Source: JAUSIF01 sp040901465 (GTDB taxonomy: Bacteria; Pseudomonadota; Alphaproteobacteria; Rhizobiales; Xanthobacteraceae). Taken from it: a stretch of 64,000 nt of DNA. Shown here piece by piece: positions 52,744-61,075 of the stretch; position 1 is the stretch's first letter; the number at the start of each line of letters is the position of its first letter. The stretch spans positions 62,001 to 126,000 of the forward strand of contig JBBDYN010000053.1 of assembly GCA_040901465.1 (NCBI GenBank), given 5' to 3'. The notes beneath the pieces are model-generated. The model was not told the DNA's origin. It saw nothing but the letters and a program-made list of their open reading frames with translations, and ran no database searches. Made by a program: the position numbers and the translations under genes.

Positions 52744-54099
52744 CTAGCCGATTTCGGCGCCGAGCTTGCCCATGAGTTCGGCGAAGCCCGGGAAGCTCGT
52801 GGCCACGAACGAAGCGTCGTCGACAGCGACCGGCTTCTCGCTCGCGAGGCCCATGACGAGAAAGCTCATGGCGATACGGTGATCCATATGGGTCGCGACC
52901 TTGCCGCCGCCCTTGGCACGGCCCCGGCCCCGCACGATCAGGTCATCGCCGGAGATCTCGTGCTCGACGCCGTTTGCAGTAAGTCCTGCCGCGATCGCCG
53001 CGAGGCGATCGGATTCCTTCACCCGCAATTCGGCGAGGCCACGCATGCGCGTCTCACCCTCGGCAAAGGCGGCGGCGACCGCGAGCACCGGGTATTCATC
53101 GATCATGGAAGATGCACGCGCGGCCGGAACCTCGACGCCCTTGAGCGCGGACGCGTGCACGCGCAGATCGGCCACCGGCTCACCGCTTTCGTCGCGGCGC
53201 CTGACCTCCTCGATCGAGGCGCCCATCTCGCGCAGCGTATCGAGGAGCCCCGTGCGCAGGGGATTGGCAAGCACGCCTGCGAGCATCAGATCGGAGCCGG
53301 GCACGAGCAACGCGGCGACCAGCGGAAATGCGGCCGAAGACGGATCCGCCGGCACGACGACGCGCTGCGGCGCGAGCTCGGGACGGCCCTTGAGCGTGAT
53401 GCGATTGCCGTGTGCGCCTTGGCGCTCGATTGCAATCTCGGCGCCAAAGTGGCGGAGCATGCGCTCGGTGTGATCGCGCGTCGCTTCCTTCTCCACGACG
53501 ATCGTCTCGCCGGGTGCGGCGAGCCCGCACAGCAGCACCGCCGACTTGACCTGCGCCGAGGGCACAGGACTTTCGAACTCGATCGGAATCGGATCGCGCG
53601 CGCCGCGGAACCGCACCGGCAGGCGGCCGCCTTCGCCTTCCTCGACGATCACGGCGCCCATGCGCGCGAGCGGCTCCAGCACGCGGCGCATCGGACGCCG
53701 CCGCAGGCTCGCATCGCCGTCGAAGGTCACCTCGATTGGATGGCCGGCGACGACGCCCATCGTGAGCCGCGCTCCGGTTCCGGCGTTGCCGAAGTCGAGC
53801 GTGCCGGCAGGCTCCAGGAGCGTGCCGATGCCGGCGCCGCGCACGCGCCAACGGCCGGCGCCCTTGCGATCGATGGTCGCGCCGAGAGCGGCACAAGCGC
53901 GCGCGGTGGCGAGCACGTCGTCACCTTCCAACAGTCCCTCTATCTCGGTCGGACCGACCGCAAGGAGGCCCATGAGCAAGGCGCGGTGCGAGATCGACTT
54001 GTCGCCGGGCACGCGCGCCCGGCCCGCGATGCGCCCGGTTCGGCGGGCGACGAGCGGCGCGGGTGCTGCGCCGTGGGAGGCGGGCGCGGCTGTCGGCAT
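52744..54099 (-). CDS. aroA: 3-phosphoshikimate 1-carboxyvinyltransferase (EPSP synthase, class II-like)
   Basis: Shikimate-pathway enzyme joining shikimate-3-phosphate and phosphoenolpyruvate. The 451-residue protein resembles the class II Agrobacterium CP4 enzyme: GRARVPGDKSISHRALLMG, TFDGDASLRRRPMRRVLEPL, SAQVKSAVLLCGLAAPGET, DPSSAAFPLVAALLVPGSDL, and ELRVKESDRLAAIAAGL with THMDHRIAMSFLVMGL. At the loop where CP4 has NAATG this protein has NAGTG, so the CP4 alanine is absent. The ATG at 54099 follows AAGGACAAATC. First gene of the leftward cluster; it feeds aromatic synthesis, as do the trp genes further on. Confidence 0.95.
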   Translation of the reverse strand: MPTAAPASHGAAPAPLVARRTGRIAGRARVPGDKSISHRALLMGLLAVGPTEIEGLLEGDDVLATARACAALGATIDRKGAGRWRVRGAGIGTLLEPAGTLDFGNAGTGARLTMGVVAGHPIEVTFDGDASLRRRPMRRVLEPLARMGAVIVEEGEGGRLPVRFRGARDPIPIEFESPVPSAQVKSAVLLCGLAAPGETIVVEKEATRDHTERMLRHFGAEIAIERQGAHGNRITLKGRPELAPQRVVVPADPSSAAFPLVAALLVPGSDLMLAGVLANPLRTGLLDTLREMGASIEEVRRRDESGEPVADLRVHASALKGVEVPAARASSMIDEYPVLAVAAAFAEGETRMRGLAELRVKESDRLAAIAAGLTANGVEHEISGDDLIVRGRGRAKGGGKVATHMDHRIAMSFLVMGLASEKPVAVDDASFVATSFPGFAELMGKLGAEIG

Positions 54100-54242
54100 G
54101 ATTTGTCCTTGCATTCGGCGCTGGGCTCTAGCATGCGTGCCACGCTCCGTCACGAATGCCGGAGCGGCCGTTTTCGGCCTTGACAGCCCCTTGAACGCGG
54201 GCCATGGAGGCACCCATTTTTCCGAGCCGAGGAGCGCGTGCG

Positions 54243-54653
54243 GTGGCGAAGCCGGAGCTTGGCCTCAAGCGAGTTTGCGGGAACTGCGGTACAAAGTTTT
54301 ACGACCTTGGCCGCGACCCGATCATCTGCCCGAAGTGCGGGACCGTCTATGTCGTGGCGGCAGCCACGGCGCGCGCACCCGCGCGGGTCGAACCTGTCGC
54401 TGCGGCTGTCGTGGAGGAGCCCGAGCCACCGACGCCGGCGGGTGCCGAGGTGATCTCGCTCGAGGAGGCCGATGCCGAGGCCACGGGCAAGAAGAAAAAG
54501 CCGGTGGCGGCCGACGCCGACGCCGATGCCGACGAAGAGGTCGAGGTCGCGGCAGGCGAAGAGGACGACACCTTCCTCGAGCAGGAGGAAGAGGAAACCG
54601 GCGACGTCTCCGACATCATCGGGGAAAAACTCGAGGAAGATGAGGAGACTTGA
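54243..54653 (+). CDS. TIGR02300 family acidic zinc-ribbon protein
   Basis: Conserved alphaproteobacterial protein of unknown function, about 136 residues. It has a zinc ribbon (RVCGNCGTKFYDLGRDP then IICPKCGTVYVV, two CxxC pairs) containing the FYDLN-like motif, then a long Ala/Pro/Glu-rich and Asp/Glu-rich tail with a KKKK patch. I prefer the GTG at 54243 (VAKPELGLKRVCG), which has GAGGAG upstream, over the ATG at 54204. Divergent from aroA and upstream of tRNA-Ala, as I recall from other Rhizobiales. Confidence 0.85.
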   Translation: MAKPELGLKRVCGNCGTKFYDLGRDPIICPKCGTVYVVAAATARAPARVEPVAAAVVEEPEPPTPAGAEVISLEEADAEATGKKKKPVAADADADADEEVEVAAGEEDDTFLEQEEEETGDVSDIIGEKLEEDEET

Positions 54654-54752
54654 GCGGGTCAGGCCCCTGTGCTTAGACCTCTTGATCCTAAACCGAATTC
54701 AGCCGCCGGCGCGACGACCTAGGTCGGCTCGCGCTCCCAACCGGCGGCTCGT

Positions 54753-54828
<76 letters not shown>

Positions 54829-54899
54829 AACTCCTGCAAGGAATAGAATGGAACGCCGCCTGCGGGCGGCGTTCGCGGTTCCGGTTCGAGGAGATTCCG

Positions 54900-55343
54900 A
54901 TGGCCGATGGCAATTCAGCTTGGGAAGGAACGATCAAGGGCAAACCCGCCGTTGGCGCGGTCGCCGAGCGGAGGCGGATCACCCGCGTGCGCGACGTGGA
55001 GACATTCTCGGATATGACCGGCGACCGAAATCCGCTGCACTACGATCGAGCGCTTGCGGAAAAAACCGTGTTCGGAAAATTGATCGTCCAAGGTGGCGTC
55101 ACCTCGGGCCTGCTCAACGCGGTCGTCGCCGAAGATTTGCCTGGGCCCGGCACGGTGTTCCTCGGCGTTGAATGGAAGTTCACCAAGGCGGTCGGCATCG
55201 ATGAGGAAATCACGGGCCGCGTCGAGGTGACCGAAGTCCGCGATGACAAGCCGATCTGCAAGCTCGCGACCACGGTGCGCAATGCCGCCGGCGACTTGTG
55301 CCTCACGGGCACCGCAACCACCTACACGGCGCCGCTGCGCTGA
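54900..55343 (+). CDS. MaoC-like (R)-specific enoyl-CoA hydratase
   Basis: Hot-dog-fold dehydratase/hydratase of the MaoC/PhaJ type. The 147-residue protein has the hydratase motif FSDMTGDRNPLHYDRALAEK (Asp and His of the catalytic pair) and FGKLIVQGGVTSGLLNAVV. VFLGVEWKFTKAVGIDEEIT is a second family segment. The ATG at 54900 has GAGGAG upstream. Exact substrate (crotonyl-CoA-type or fatty acid acyl-CoA/ACP) is not clear. It follows tRNA-Ala by 71 bases. Confidence 0.85.
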   Translation: MADGNSAWEGTIKGKPAVGAVAERRRITRVRDVETFSDMTGDRNPLHYDRALAEKTVFGKLIVQGGVTSGLLNAVVAEDLPGPGTVFLGVEWKFTKAVGIDEEITGRVEVTEVRDDKPICKLATTVRNAAGDLCLTGTATTYTAPLR

Positions 55344-55446
55344 GCGGCAATCCGATTTCCCGGCCAGACCAAGAGTATCCGGCGATCGGCGCGGCGCTAG
55401 GCGCCTTGCGAGAGATAGCCCCCGTCACCATATCTCGACCGAAGGC

Positions 55447-55515
55447 GGCGCCCGGAAGGCCCGCCTTCCGGGGCGCCATAGCGGGCCCCACAAAGTCGCT
55501 TCTGCGAGGGCTTTG
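55447..55515 (+). promoter_or_regulatory. Structured hsp20 leader that may hide the ribosome binding site (candidate RNA thermometer)
   Basis: Two hairpins precede the hsp20 start. The first is a strong stem of about 13 pairs (GGCGCCCGGAAGG at 55447-55459 against CCTTCCGGGGCGCC at 55464-55477). The second pairs CAAAGTCGC (55491-55499) with GCGA and CTTTG (55504-55515), leaving a GGG bulge; it encloses the GCGAGGG that is the likely ribosome binding site. The canonical ROSE motif is not seen, so this is an inference from pairing only. Confidence 0.4.
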
Positions 55516-55518
55516 CGC

Positions 55519-55965
55519 ATGTCGCGGATTCCATCGCTGTCGAGTCCCTTCCTTTTGGGTTTCGACGAAATCGAGCGGGCGCTCGACCGCGTGGTCAAAA
55601 GCGCCGACGGCTATCCGCCCTACAACATCGAGCGGATGGCGCGCGAAGGAAAGCGTCCGGAGCGACTGCGCATCACGCTTGCGGTCGCCGGCTTTGCTTC
55701 CGAAGAGCTCGAAGTTTCGGTCGAAGAGAACGAACTCGTGATCCGCGGGCGCCAGACCGACGACGAAGCCGAGGGTAAGTCGGGCCGGGTCTTTCTCCAT
55801 CGCGGCATCGCCGCGCGGCAATTCCAGCGCACGTTTGTGCTGGCCGACGGAATGGAGGTCGTGGGCGCCGAGCTCAAGGAGGGACTGCTCTCGGTCAATC
55901 TGGAGCGGCCGGAGACGGTGCGCGCGCCGCACCGGGTCCAAATCGCAACGGCGAAGTCGACGTGA
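55519..55965 (+). CDS. Small heat shock protein Hsp20
   Basis: ATP-independent holdase chaperone. The 148-residue protein has an N-terminal segment (SPFLLGFDEIERALDRVVKS, YPPYNIER) and a complete alpha-crystallin domain (RITLAVAGFASEELEVSVEE, ELVIRGRQ, FLHRGIAARQFQRTFVLAD, ELKEGLLSVNLERPE). It resembles class A rhizobial Hsp20/IbpA. DUF1150 follows within 25 bases, a frequent rhizobial pair. Its leader may act as a thermosensor. Confidence 0.92.
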   Translation: MSRIPSLSSPFLLGFDEIERALDRVVKSADGYPPYNIERMAREGKRPERLRITLAVAGFASEELEVSVEENELVIRGRQTDDEAEGKSGRVFLHRGIAARQFQRTFVLADGMEVVGAELKEGLLSVNLERPETVRAPHRVQIATAKST

Positions 55966-55990
55966 AGCGGGGCGTGAAGGAGTACGAGGC

Positions 55991-56257
55991 ATGATCAAGA
56001 CTTTTGACGAGAAGAACGACACCGAACTGAGCCAGGAGGCCTTTGCCATCCTCGGCGGCGGCGAGATCGCCTATGTGCGGCCGATCCGCTCCGAGGAAGT
56101 GCGAATGCTGTTTCCACAGGCGCCGAAGCTCGCGCCAGGCCTGAAGCTCTTCTCGCTGCATGCGGCCGACGGCACGCCCATCATGATCACCGACAGCCGC
56201 GAGGCGGCGGAGGCGAACGCGCGCGAGCACGAACTCGACGCGGTGAGCGTGCACTGA
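55991..56257 (+). CDS. DUF1150 family protein
   Basis: Short conserved alphaproteobacterial protein of unknown function, 88 residues. It contains ILGGGEIAYVRPIRSEE, FPQAPKLAPGLKLFSLHAAD and IMITDSREAAEANAREHELD, all typical of DUF1150. It shares an operon with hsp20 and is followed by a terminator. Co-location suggests a stress-linked role. Confidence 0.85.
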   Translation: MIKTFDEKNDTELSQEAFAILGGGEIAYVRPIRSEEVRMLFPQAPKLAPGLKLFSLHAADGTPIMITDSREAAEANAREHELDAVSVH

Positions 56258-56279
56258 CGCGGTCGCGAGCTAACGATTA

Positions 56280-56318
56280 AACACGATGCCCGGCTCGTAC
56301 CGGGCATTCGTGTTTTTT
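56280..56318 (+). terminator. Rho-independent terminator of hsp20-DUF1150
   Basis: ACACGATGCCCGG pairs with CCGGGCATTCGTGT (one bulge) and ends in TTTTTT; 23 bases after the DUF1150 stop. Confidence 0.88.
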
Positions 56319-56339
56319 CGAGGCGGGAACTTGCGTGGA

Positions 56340-56804
56340 CTAGGCCGCGTGACTCGCGGGCGGCGCCGTCAGCAGCGCGAAAATCGCATCCTTGTCGCGC
56401 GCAGCGCGCAGCTTCTCCGCCATCCTCTCGTCGCGCAGAAGCCGCGCGATGCGGGCGAGCGCCTTCAGATGATCGGCGCCGGCGCCCTCGGGCGCGAGCA
56501 GGAGAAAAATCAGATCGACCGGCTCGCCGTCGAGCGCGTCGAAATCGACGGGCTTGTCGAGGCGGGCGAACAAGCCGACCAAGCGGTCGAGCTTGGGCAA
56601 TTTGCCATGTGGAATCGCGACGCCGCGGCCGATGCCGGTCGAGCCCAGACGCTCGCGCTGCAAGAGCGTGTCGAAAATCTCGCGCTCGCCGCGTCCGGAA
56701 GACTGGGCGGCCCGCGCCGCGAGTTCCTGCAGCGCCTGCTTCTTGTTCTTCACTTTGAGCGCGGGCAAAACTGCCGGTGCGGCCAGAAGATCATTGAGCG
56801 GCAT
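56340..56804 (-). CDS. ptsN: PTS IIA-like nitrogen regulatory protein (EIIA-Ntr)
   Basis: Phospho-accepting regulator of the nitrogen PTS. The 154-residue protein has the phosphorylation site His66 in GIGRGVAIPHGKLPKLDRLV, and PVDLIFLLLAPEGAGADHLK and LKALARIARLLRDE. It lies 84 bases after hpf, at the end of the rpoN-hpf-ptsN group, the classical arrangement in proteobacteria. Confidence 0.94.
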   Translation of the reverse strand: MPLNDLLAAPAVLPALKVKNKKQALQELAARAAQSSGRGEREIFDTLLQRERLGSTGIGRGVAIPHGKLPKLDRLVGLFARLDKPVDFDALDGEPVDLIFLLLAPEGAGADHLKALARIARLLRDERMAEKLRAARDKDAIFALLTAPPASHAA

Positions 56805-56888
56805 GAGATGATTCCGTTGCGAAACCGTGGCGAAGCAGCGCTTACCGGCTCCGAAAGCGCGCGACCATAGGAGCCGAACTTTTGCGGG

Positions 56889-57485
56889 TCAATGGGAGTC
56901 TTCGCCCGGGGCAGCCGTCGGATCGATCCAGCCGACATGGCCGTCGGCGCGGCGGTACACCATGTTTACGCGCCCGTGGCCCGCGTGACGAAAGACAAGT
57001 GCGGGCGCGCCGGTGAAATCGAGCTCGAGCACCGCCTCGCGCACCGACATCCTCACCAGTGACGAAGTCGTCTCCGCAATCACCGCGGGACTCCAGCTTT
57101 CCGGTATTTCAGATTCGTCGTCGGGCGCGGAAAGAACGTAACTTGTTGCTCGCAATTCAGGCGCTTCGCCCGGCGGCGGCGCTTTTTCTCCGTGCTTGTC
57201 TTTAAGGCGGCGTTTGTAGCGGCGCAGCCGCTTCTCGATGCGATCTGCGACCTGATCGCAACTGAGATAGGCGTCCGGCCCGTCGCCCGTGGCTTGCAAG
57301 ACGATTCCGGAATCGAGATGCAGCACGCATTCGGCGCGGAATCCGGGCCCTTCGGGCGCGACGGTCACGTGGCCGGACCAGCCGCCGTCGAAATATTTGC
57401 CGACCGCCTCCTCGACGCGTCCGCTCACGCGATTGCGCAAGGATTCGCCGAGATCGAGATTCTTGCCGGAAACGCGCAGTGTCAT
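56889..57485 (-). CDS. hpf: Ribosome hibernation promoting factor, long form
   Basis: Dimerises 70S ribosomes into inactive 100S particles in stationary phase. The 198-residue protein has the N-terminal sigma-54 modulation/S30AE domain (LRVSGKNLDLGESLRNRV, GRVEEAVGKYFDGGW, DAYLSCDQVADRIEKRLRRY). It also has the C-terminal dimerisation domain (AVLELDFTGAPALVFRHAGH, GRVNMVYRRADGHVGWIDP). The ATG at 57485 is used; a GTG three codons earlier is possible. Sits 12 bases after rpoN. Confidence 0.94.
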   Translation of the reverse strand: MTLRVSGKNLDLGESLRNRVSGRVEEAVGKYFDGGWSGHVTVAPEGPGFRAECVLHLDSGIVLQATGDGPDAYLSCDQVADRIEKRLRRYKRRLKDKHGEKAPPPGEAPELRATSYVLSAPDDESEIPESWSPAVIAETTSSLVRMSVREAVLELDFTGAPALVFRHAGHGRVNMVYRRADGHVGWIDPTAAPGEDSH

Positions 57486-57497
57486 GAAGGGCACCGC

Positions 57498-59042
57498 TCA
57501 ATCGGCGATGTTCGAGTTCTGTTTCTCGCGCCGGCGCTGGACCGACGAAGGAATGCGCATGGATTCGCGGTATTTCGCGACGGTGCGGCGTGCGATCTCG
57601 ACGCCGGCCTCGCGCAGCCGCTGCACGATCGTGTCGTCGGACAGCACGGCATCGGCGCGCTCGGCGTCGATCATTTCCTTGATGCGATGCCGCACGGCCT
57701 CGGACGAATGCGCCTCCCCCGCTCCGGTCGCGGCGATCGCCGAGGAGAAGAAATACTTCAATTCGAAAATGCCGCGCGGCGTGGCCATGTATTTATTGGC
57801 GGTTACGCGGGAAACCGTGGATTCGTGCATGCCGATGGCGTCGGCGACCATCCGAAGATTTAGGGGCCGCAGGTGCTGAACGCCATAAGCGAGAAAAGCG
57901 TCCTGCTGGCGCACGATTTCGATCGCCACCTTGAGGATGGTGCGGGCGCGCTGGTCGAGCGCGCGCGTGAGCCAGGTCGCGGTCTGCAGGCACTCGGTGA
58001 GGAAGGTGCGTTCCTTTTCGCTCATCGCGTTCTTGGAAACCTTCGCGTAGTATGTCTGGTTCACGAGTACGCGCGGCAAAGTGTCGGAATTCAGTTCCAC
58101 CGACCAGGTTCCGTCCGGATTGGCGCGTACGAACACATCGGGCACGATCGGCTGCACCACGCCGCCGCCAAAGGCCAATCCCGGCTTCGGATTGAGGCGG
58201 CGGATCTCGCCGGCCATATCCTTCAAGTCCTCTTCGTCGACGCCGCAGAGCCGTTTTAGTTCCGCGTAATCGCGCTTAGCCAAAAGATCGAGATGCTCGA
58301 TGAGTGCGCGCATGGCCGGATCGTAGCGGTCGCGTTCCCGCAGCTGGATCGCGAGACACTCGGAGAGATCGCGCGCACATACGCCCGGCGGATCGAAGGT
58401 CTGAAGGACCGACAGCACCTTCTCGATCTGATCCGCCGGCGCGCCGAGCTTTTCCGCAATCGAGGGAAGATCGCCGCGCACGTAGCCCGCCTCGTCGATG
58501 AGATCGATCAAATTCTGTCCGATGATCCGCTCTACTGGATCGGTGATCGTAAGCGTCAATTGCCGTGCGAGATGCTCGGCGAGCGTCGTTTCCGCGGAGA
58601 CGAAGGATTCGAGATTGTAATTGTTGTCGGCGCTGCCGCCGCGGCCAACGCTCGCCCATTCGGAGTATCCCGGCGTCTCGGGCAGCGCCGTGGAGGCGCC
58701 GGTCTCGGTCGCGTCGTCGGGATAGACGTTTTCGATGTTTGTTTCGAAGCGGTCTTCGATCTCGCCGCGGTTCGGCTCGACCTGCGCGCCATCCCAATCG
58801 TCGGCGCGCGTCTGATCGCCGCCCTCGCGTTCGGACGACGTCGTCGCAGGCTCGCCAGCTTCCTCGTTCGGACGCTGCGGCTCGTCCGCGCGCTCGAGCA
58901 GCGGATTGCGCTCTAGCTCCGTCTCGACGTAGGACGCCAAATCCAGGCTCGACAACTGCAGGAGCTTGATCGCCTGCATGAGCTGCGGCGTCATCACGAG
59001 CGCCTGGCCCTGCTTGAGCTGGAGTTTTTGCGAAAGCGCCAT
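57498..59042 (-). CDS. rpoN: RNA polymerase sigma-54 factor
   Basis: Alternative sigma factor for activator-dependent promoters. The 514-residue protein has a Gln-rich N-terminal region (QGQALVMTPQLMQAIKLLQL), an acidic region II, and the core-binding domain (DPPGVCARDLSECLAIQLRE). The DNA-binding part holds GIFELKYFFSSAIA and the RpoN box RRTVAKYRESMRIPSS near the end. Follows lptB by 72 bases and precedes hpf. Confidence 0.96.
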   Translation of the reverse strand: MALSQKLQLKQGQALVMTPQLMQAIKLLQLSSLDLASYVETELERNPLLERADEPQRPNEEAGEPATTSSEREGGDQTRADDWDGAQVEPNRGEIEDRFETNIENVYPDDATETGASTALPETPGYSEWASVGRGGSADNNYNLESFVSAETTLAEHLARQLTLTITDPVERIIGQNLIDLIDEAGYVRGDLPSIAEKLGAPADQIEKVLSVLQTFDPPGVCARDLSECLAIQLRERDRYDPAMRALIEHLDLLAKRDYAELKRLCGVDEEDLKDMAGEIRRLNPKPGLAFGGGVVQPIVPDVFVRANPDGTWSVELNSDTLPRVLVNQTYYAKVSKNAMSEKERTFLTECLQTATWLTRALDQRARTILKVAIEIVRQQDAFLAYGVQHLRPLNLRMVADAIGMHESTVSRVTANKYMATPRGIFELKYFFSSAIAATGAGEAHSSEAVRHRIKEMIDAERADAVLSDDTIVQRLREAGVEIARRTVAKYRESMRIPSSVQRRREKQNSNIAD

Positions 59043-59114
59043 CAGGCTTTCCGCGGCGGCGGCTCCTTGAAATCGATCAATTTAACTTTCCACCGAATTC
59101 GTTCCGGTGGCCCG

Positions 59115-60293
59115 TCACAGCCGGAATTCTTCACCGAGATAGACGCGGCGGACCTTCTCGCTCTGCACGATCTCGTGCGGCTCGCCTTCCATCAGGATCG
59201 AGCCGGAATGCACGATATAGGCGCGGTCGACAAGGCCGAGCGTCTCGCGCACATTGTGATCGGTGACCAACACGCCGATGCCGCGGCGCGTGAGATGCCG
59301 CACGAGTTCCTGGATGTCGCCGACCGCGATCGGATCGATGCCGGCGAACGGCTCGTCGAGCAACATAAACGACGGGCGCGTCGCGAGCGCGCGGGCAATT
59401 TCCACGCGCCGGCGCTCGCCCCCGGAGAGTGCGATCGCTGGCGAGCGGCGCACGCGGTCAAGATTGAATTCATCGAGCAACAGATCGAGCTCTTCCTCGC
59501 GGCGCTTGCGATCGGGCTCGATGGCTTCCAGGACCGCGCGGACGTTGTTCTCCACGGTAAGGCCGCGAAAGATCGATGGCTCCTGCGGCAGATAGCCGAT
59601 GCCAAGCCGCGCGCGGCGATACATGGGGAGGCCCGTCACGTCGAAGCCGTCGAGCATGATCTTGCCGGCATCGGCGTGAATGAGTCCGACGATCATGTAG
59701 AACACGGTGGTCTTGCCGGCACCGTTCGGCCCGAGCAGACCGACGGCCTCGCCGCGACGGAGTCCGATCGTGACGTCGTTGACGACGCGGCGGCCGCCGA
59801 AGCTTTTGAGGAGGCCGGCGGCGGCGAGTGTGCCTTCAAGCGTCGCGGGATGCGGTTCCGCGACGGGACGAGATTGGCGGGATGCGCGGCGCGGCGCGGC
59901 CGCGCGGCGAAGCTCCTGAATCTCCTCGATCAGGCGCGACTCCTGAGCGGATCGCGAATTGGGCGCCGCGCGCAATTCCTGCACGACGTGCGATTCACGA
60001 ACCGGCCGCTGTTCCGGCGCTGGCCGAAGCGATTGCACGACGCGCGACGCGCGTGCGGGACGCGAATCCGGAGCCGGACGCGATTCCGGCACCGGCCGCA
60101 ACTCCCGTTTCGGGCGCTGCTCGGGCGCGGGGCGAGCCTCGGGAACGGGCCGCCGCTCGACCGCATGCGGCGCGCCGGCGGTATCGAGCCGCCAAGCATC
60201 GGGGAACGCCGCCGGCGTGCCGCCGCCGAGCGGTTTGGAGCGTAGCCAGGAAAGAACTTTGAGCACGGCTTCCTTGCTGCGGCGCACCTGCAC
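59115..60293 (-). CDS. lptB: LPS export ABC transporter ATP-binding protein LptB with repeat-bearing N-terminal extension
   Basis: ATPase that drives LPS transport with LptF/LptG. Residues ~150-392 are a complete LptB: Walker A GLLGPNGAGKTTVFYMIVGL, LGIGYLPQEPSIFRGLTVEN, signature ALSGGERRRVEIARALA, Walker B FMLLDEPFAGIDPIAV and H-loop VLVTDHNVRETL. The first ~150 residues are extra compared with the usual ~240-residue LptB. They include 13 hexapeptide units of the type RPxPEx (residues 48-125). No ATG, GTG or TTG lies in frame between the repeats and the ABC domain, so the extension is probably translated. rpoN follows. Confidence 0.93.
   Translation of the reverse strand: MQVRRSKEAVLKVLSWLRSKPLGGGTPAAFPDAWRLDTAGAPHAVERRPVPEARPAPEQRPKRELRPVPESRPAPDSRPARASRVVQSLRPAPEQRPVRESHVVQELRAAPNSRSAQESRLIEEIQELRRAAAPRRASRQSRPVAEPHPATLEGTLAAAGLLKSFGGRRVVNDVTIGLRRGEAVGLLGPNGAGKTTVFYMIVGLIHADAGKIMLDGFDVTGLPMYRRARLGIGYLPQEPSIFRGLTVENNVRAVLEAIEPDRKRREEELDLLLDEFNLDRVRRSPAIALSGGERRRVEIARALATRPSFMLLDEPFAGIDPIAVGDIQELVRHLTRRGIGVLVTDHNVRETLGLVDRAYIVHSGSILMEGEPHEIVQSEKVRRVYLGEEFRL
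59919..60152 (-). repeat. 18-bp coding tandem repeat (13 units) in lptB
   Basis: The sequence encodes 13 successive six-residue units: RPVPEA, RPAPEQ, RPKREL, RPVPES, RPAPDS, RPARAS, RVVQSL, RPAPEQ, RPVRES, HVVQEL, RAAPNS, RSAQES, RLIEEI. At DNA level this is a diverged 18-base tandem repeat in frame with lptB. Confidence 0.85.
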
Positions 60294-60400
60294 CTCGGGC
60301 GGGCTATATTCCGTCCTACAGCCGGTGGCAACGCATCGACGCCGTCTTGGTTACGCCTACGCGAACCGGCACTTGGCGGTAAGTATATGGACGAAAAAGT

Positions 60401-61075
60401 CTATTTTTGGTCCGGGGATTTCTTCGTGTCGACCGAGGACGGCACGAACAAGCCTTGCACGCGGGATTGGCCGCCCTTGGCGCCGGATTCAAGGCGCGAA
60501 TAGCCGGTCTTCAAATCTACCACGAGCTTGTCCGCGCGCATGACGTTCGGGCCCTGCGTCAGCACCACGTTGCCGGTGATGGTGGCGGTGTTGGTCGGCA
60601 TGTCGAGAAGGCCGACGTCGCCGGTGGCCTTCTGGTCCTTGTTGGTGATGATGACGCCGCCAAGCGCCTCGAGGCGGCGAATGCGTTGCGCAGGATCGTT
60701 GCTCGCGGGCTTGCCGGTCTGCGCCGTGACGGCAGGCGCGGGGGGCGCGCCCTTCGTTCCCTTCTCGCCCTTGTCGCCGCCGCGCAGCGAGCCCTCATAA
60801 TAGACCTTGAGCTCGCGGGCGCGCATCGTCGACTCCCCCTGCTTCACCACGACATTGCCGATGAAGACGGCGTAACGATCCTTGTCGTGGACTTCGAACG
60901 CATTGGCCTCGATCTGCACCGGGTCCTTGTTGTCGCGCGCGAAGCCCTGGAATGCGCTCGGGAGATTCCGGTCGTCGCCCTTCTTGGCCTGCGCAAGCGC
61001 CGTCGACGCGACGTAGGACAAAGCGGCCGCGGTCACAAACGACGTGGCGAGCATACGAATAATTCTCGGCATCAT
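60401..61075 (-). CDS. lptA: Lipopolysaccharide transport periplasmic protein LptA
   Basis: Periplasmic bridge of the LPS transport system. The 224-residue protein has a signal peptide (MLATSFVTAAALSYVASTALA) and the OstA-like beta-jellyroll (VQIEANAFEVHDKDRYAVFI, GNVVVKQGESTMRARELKVY, ATITGNVVLTQGPNVMRADK). A low-complexity insertion (GDKGEKGTKGAPPAP) splits the domain. Its ATG overlaps the lptC stop as ATGA. Confidence 0.92.
   Translation of the reverse strand: MMPRIIRMLATSFVTAAALSYVASTALAQAKKGDDRNLPSAFQGFARDNKDPVQIEANAFEVHDKDRYAVFIGNVVVKQGESTMRARELKVYYEGSLRGGDKGEKGTKGAPPAPAVTAQTGKPASNDPAQRIRRLEALGGVIITNKDQKATGDVGLLDMPTNTATITGNVVLTQGPNVMRADKLVVDLKTGYSRLESGAKGGQSRVQGLFVPSSVDTKKSPDQK

Noticed and set aside
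52087..54183. A 698-codon open frame opposite rpsA-start/cmk/aroA
   Set aside because: Spans two real genes on the other strand, with no family motif and no ribosome binding site; a GC artefact.
55344..55518. A canonical ROSE thermometer upstream of hsp20
   Set aside because: The conserved 3' ROSE motif pairing was not found; only generic hairpins were, so I list it as a candidate structured leader instead.
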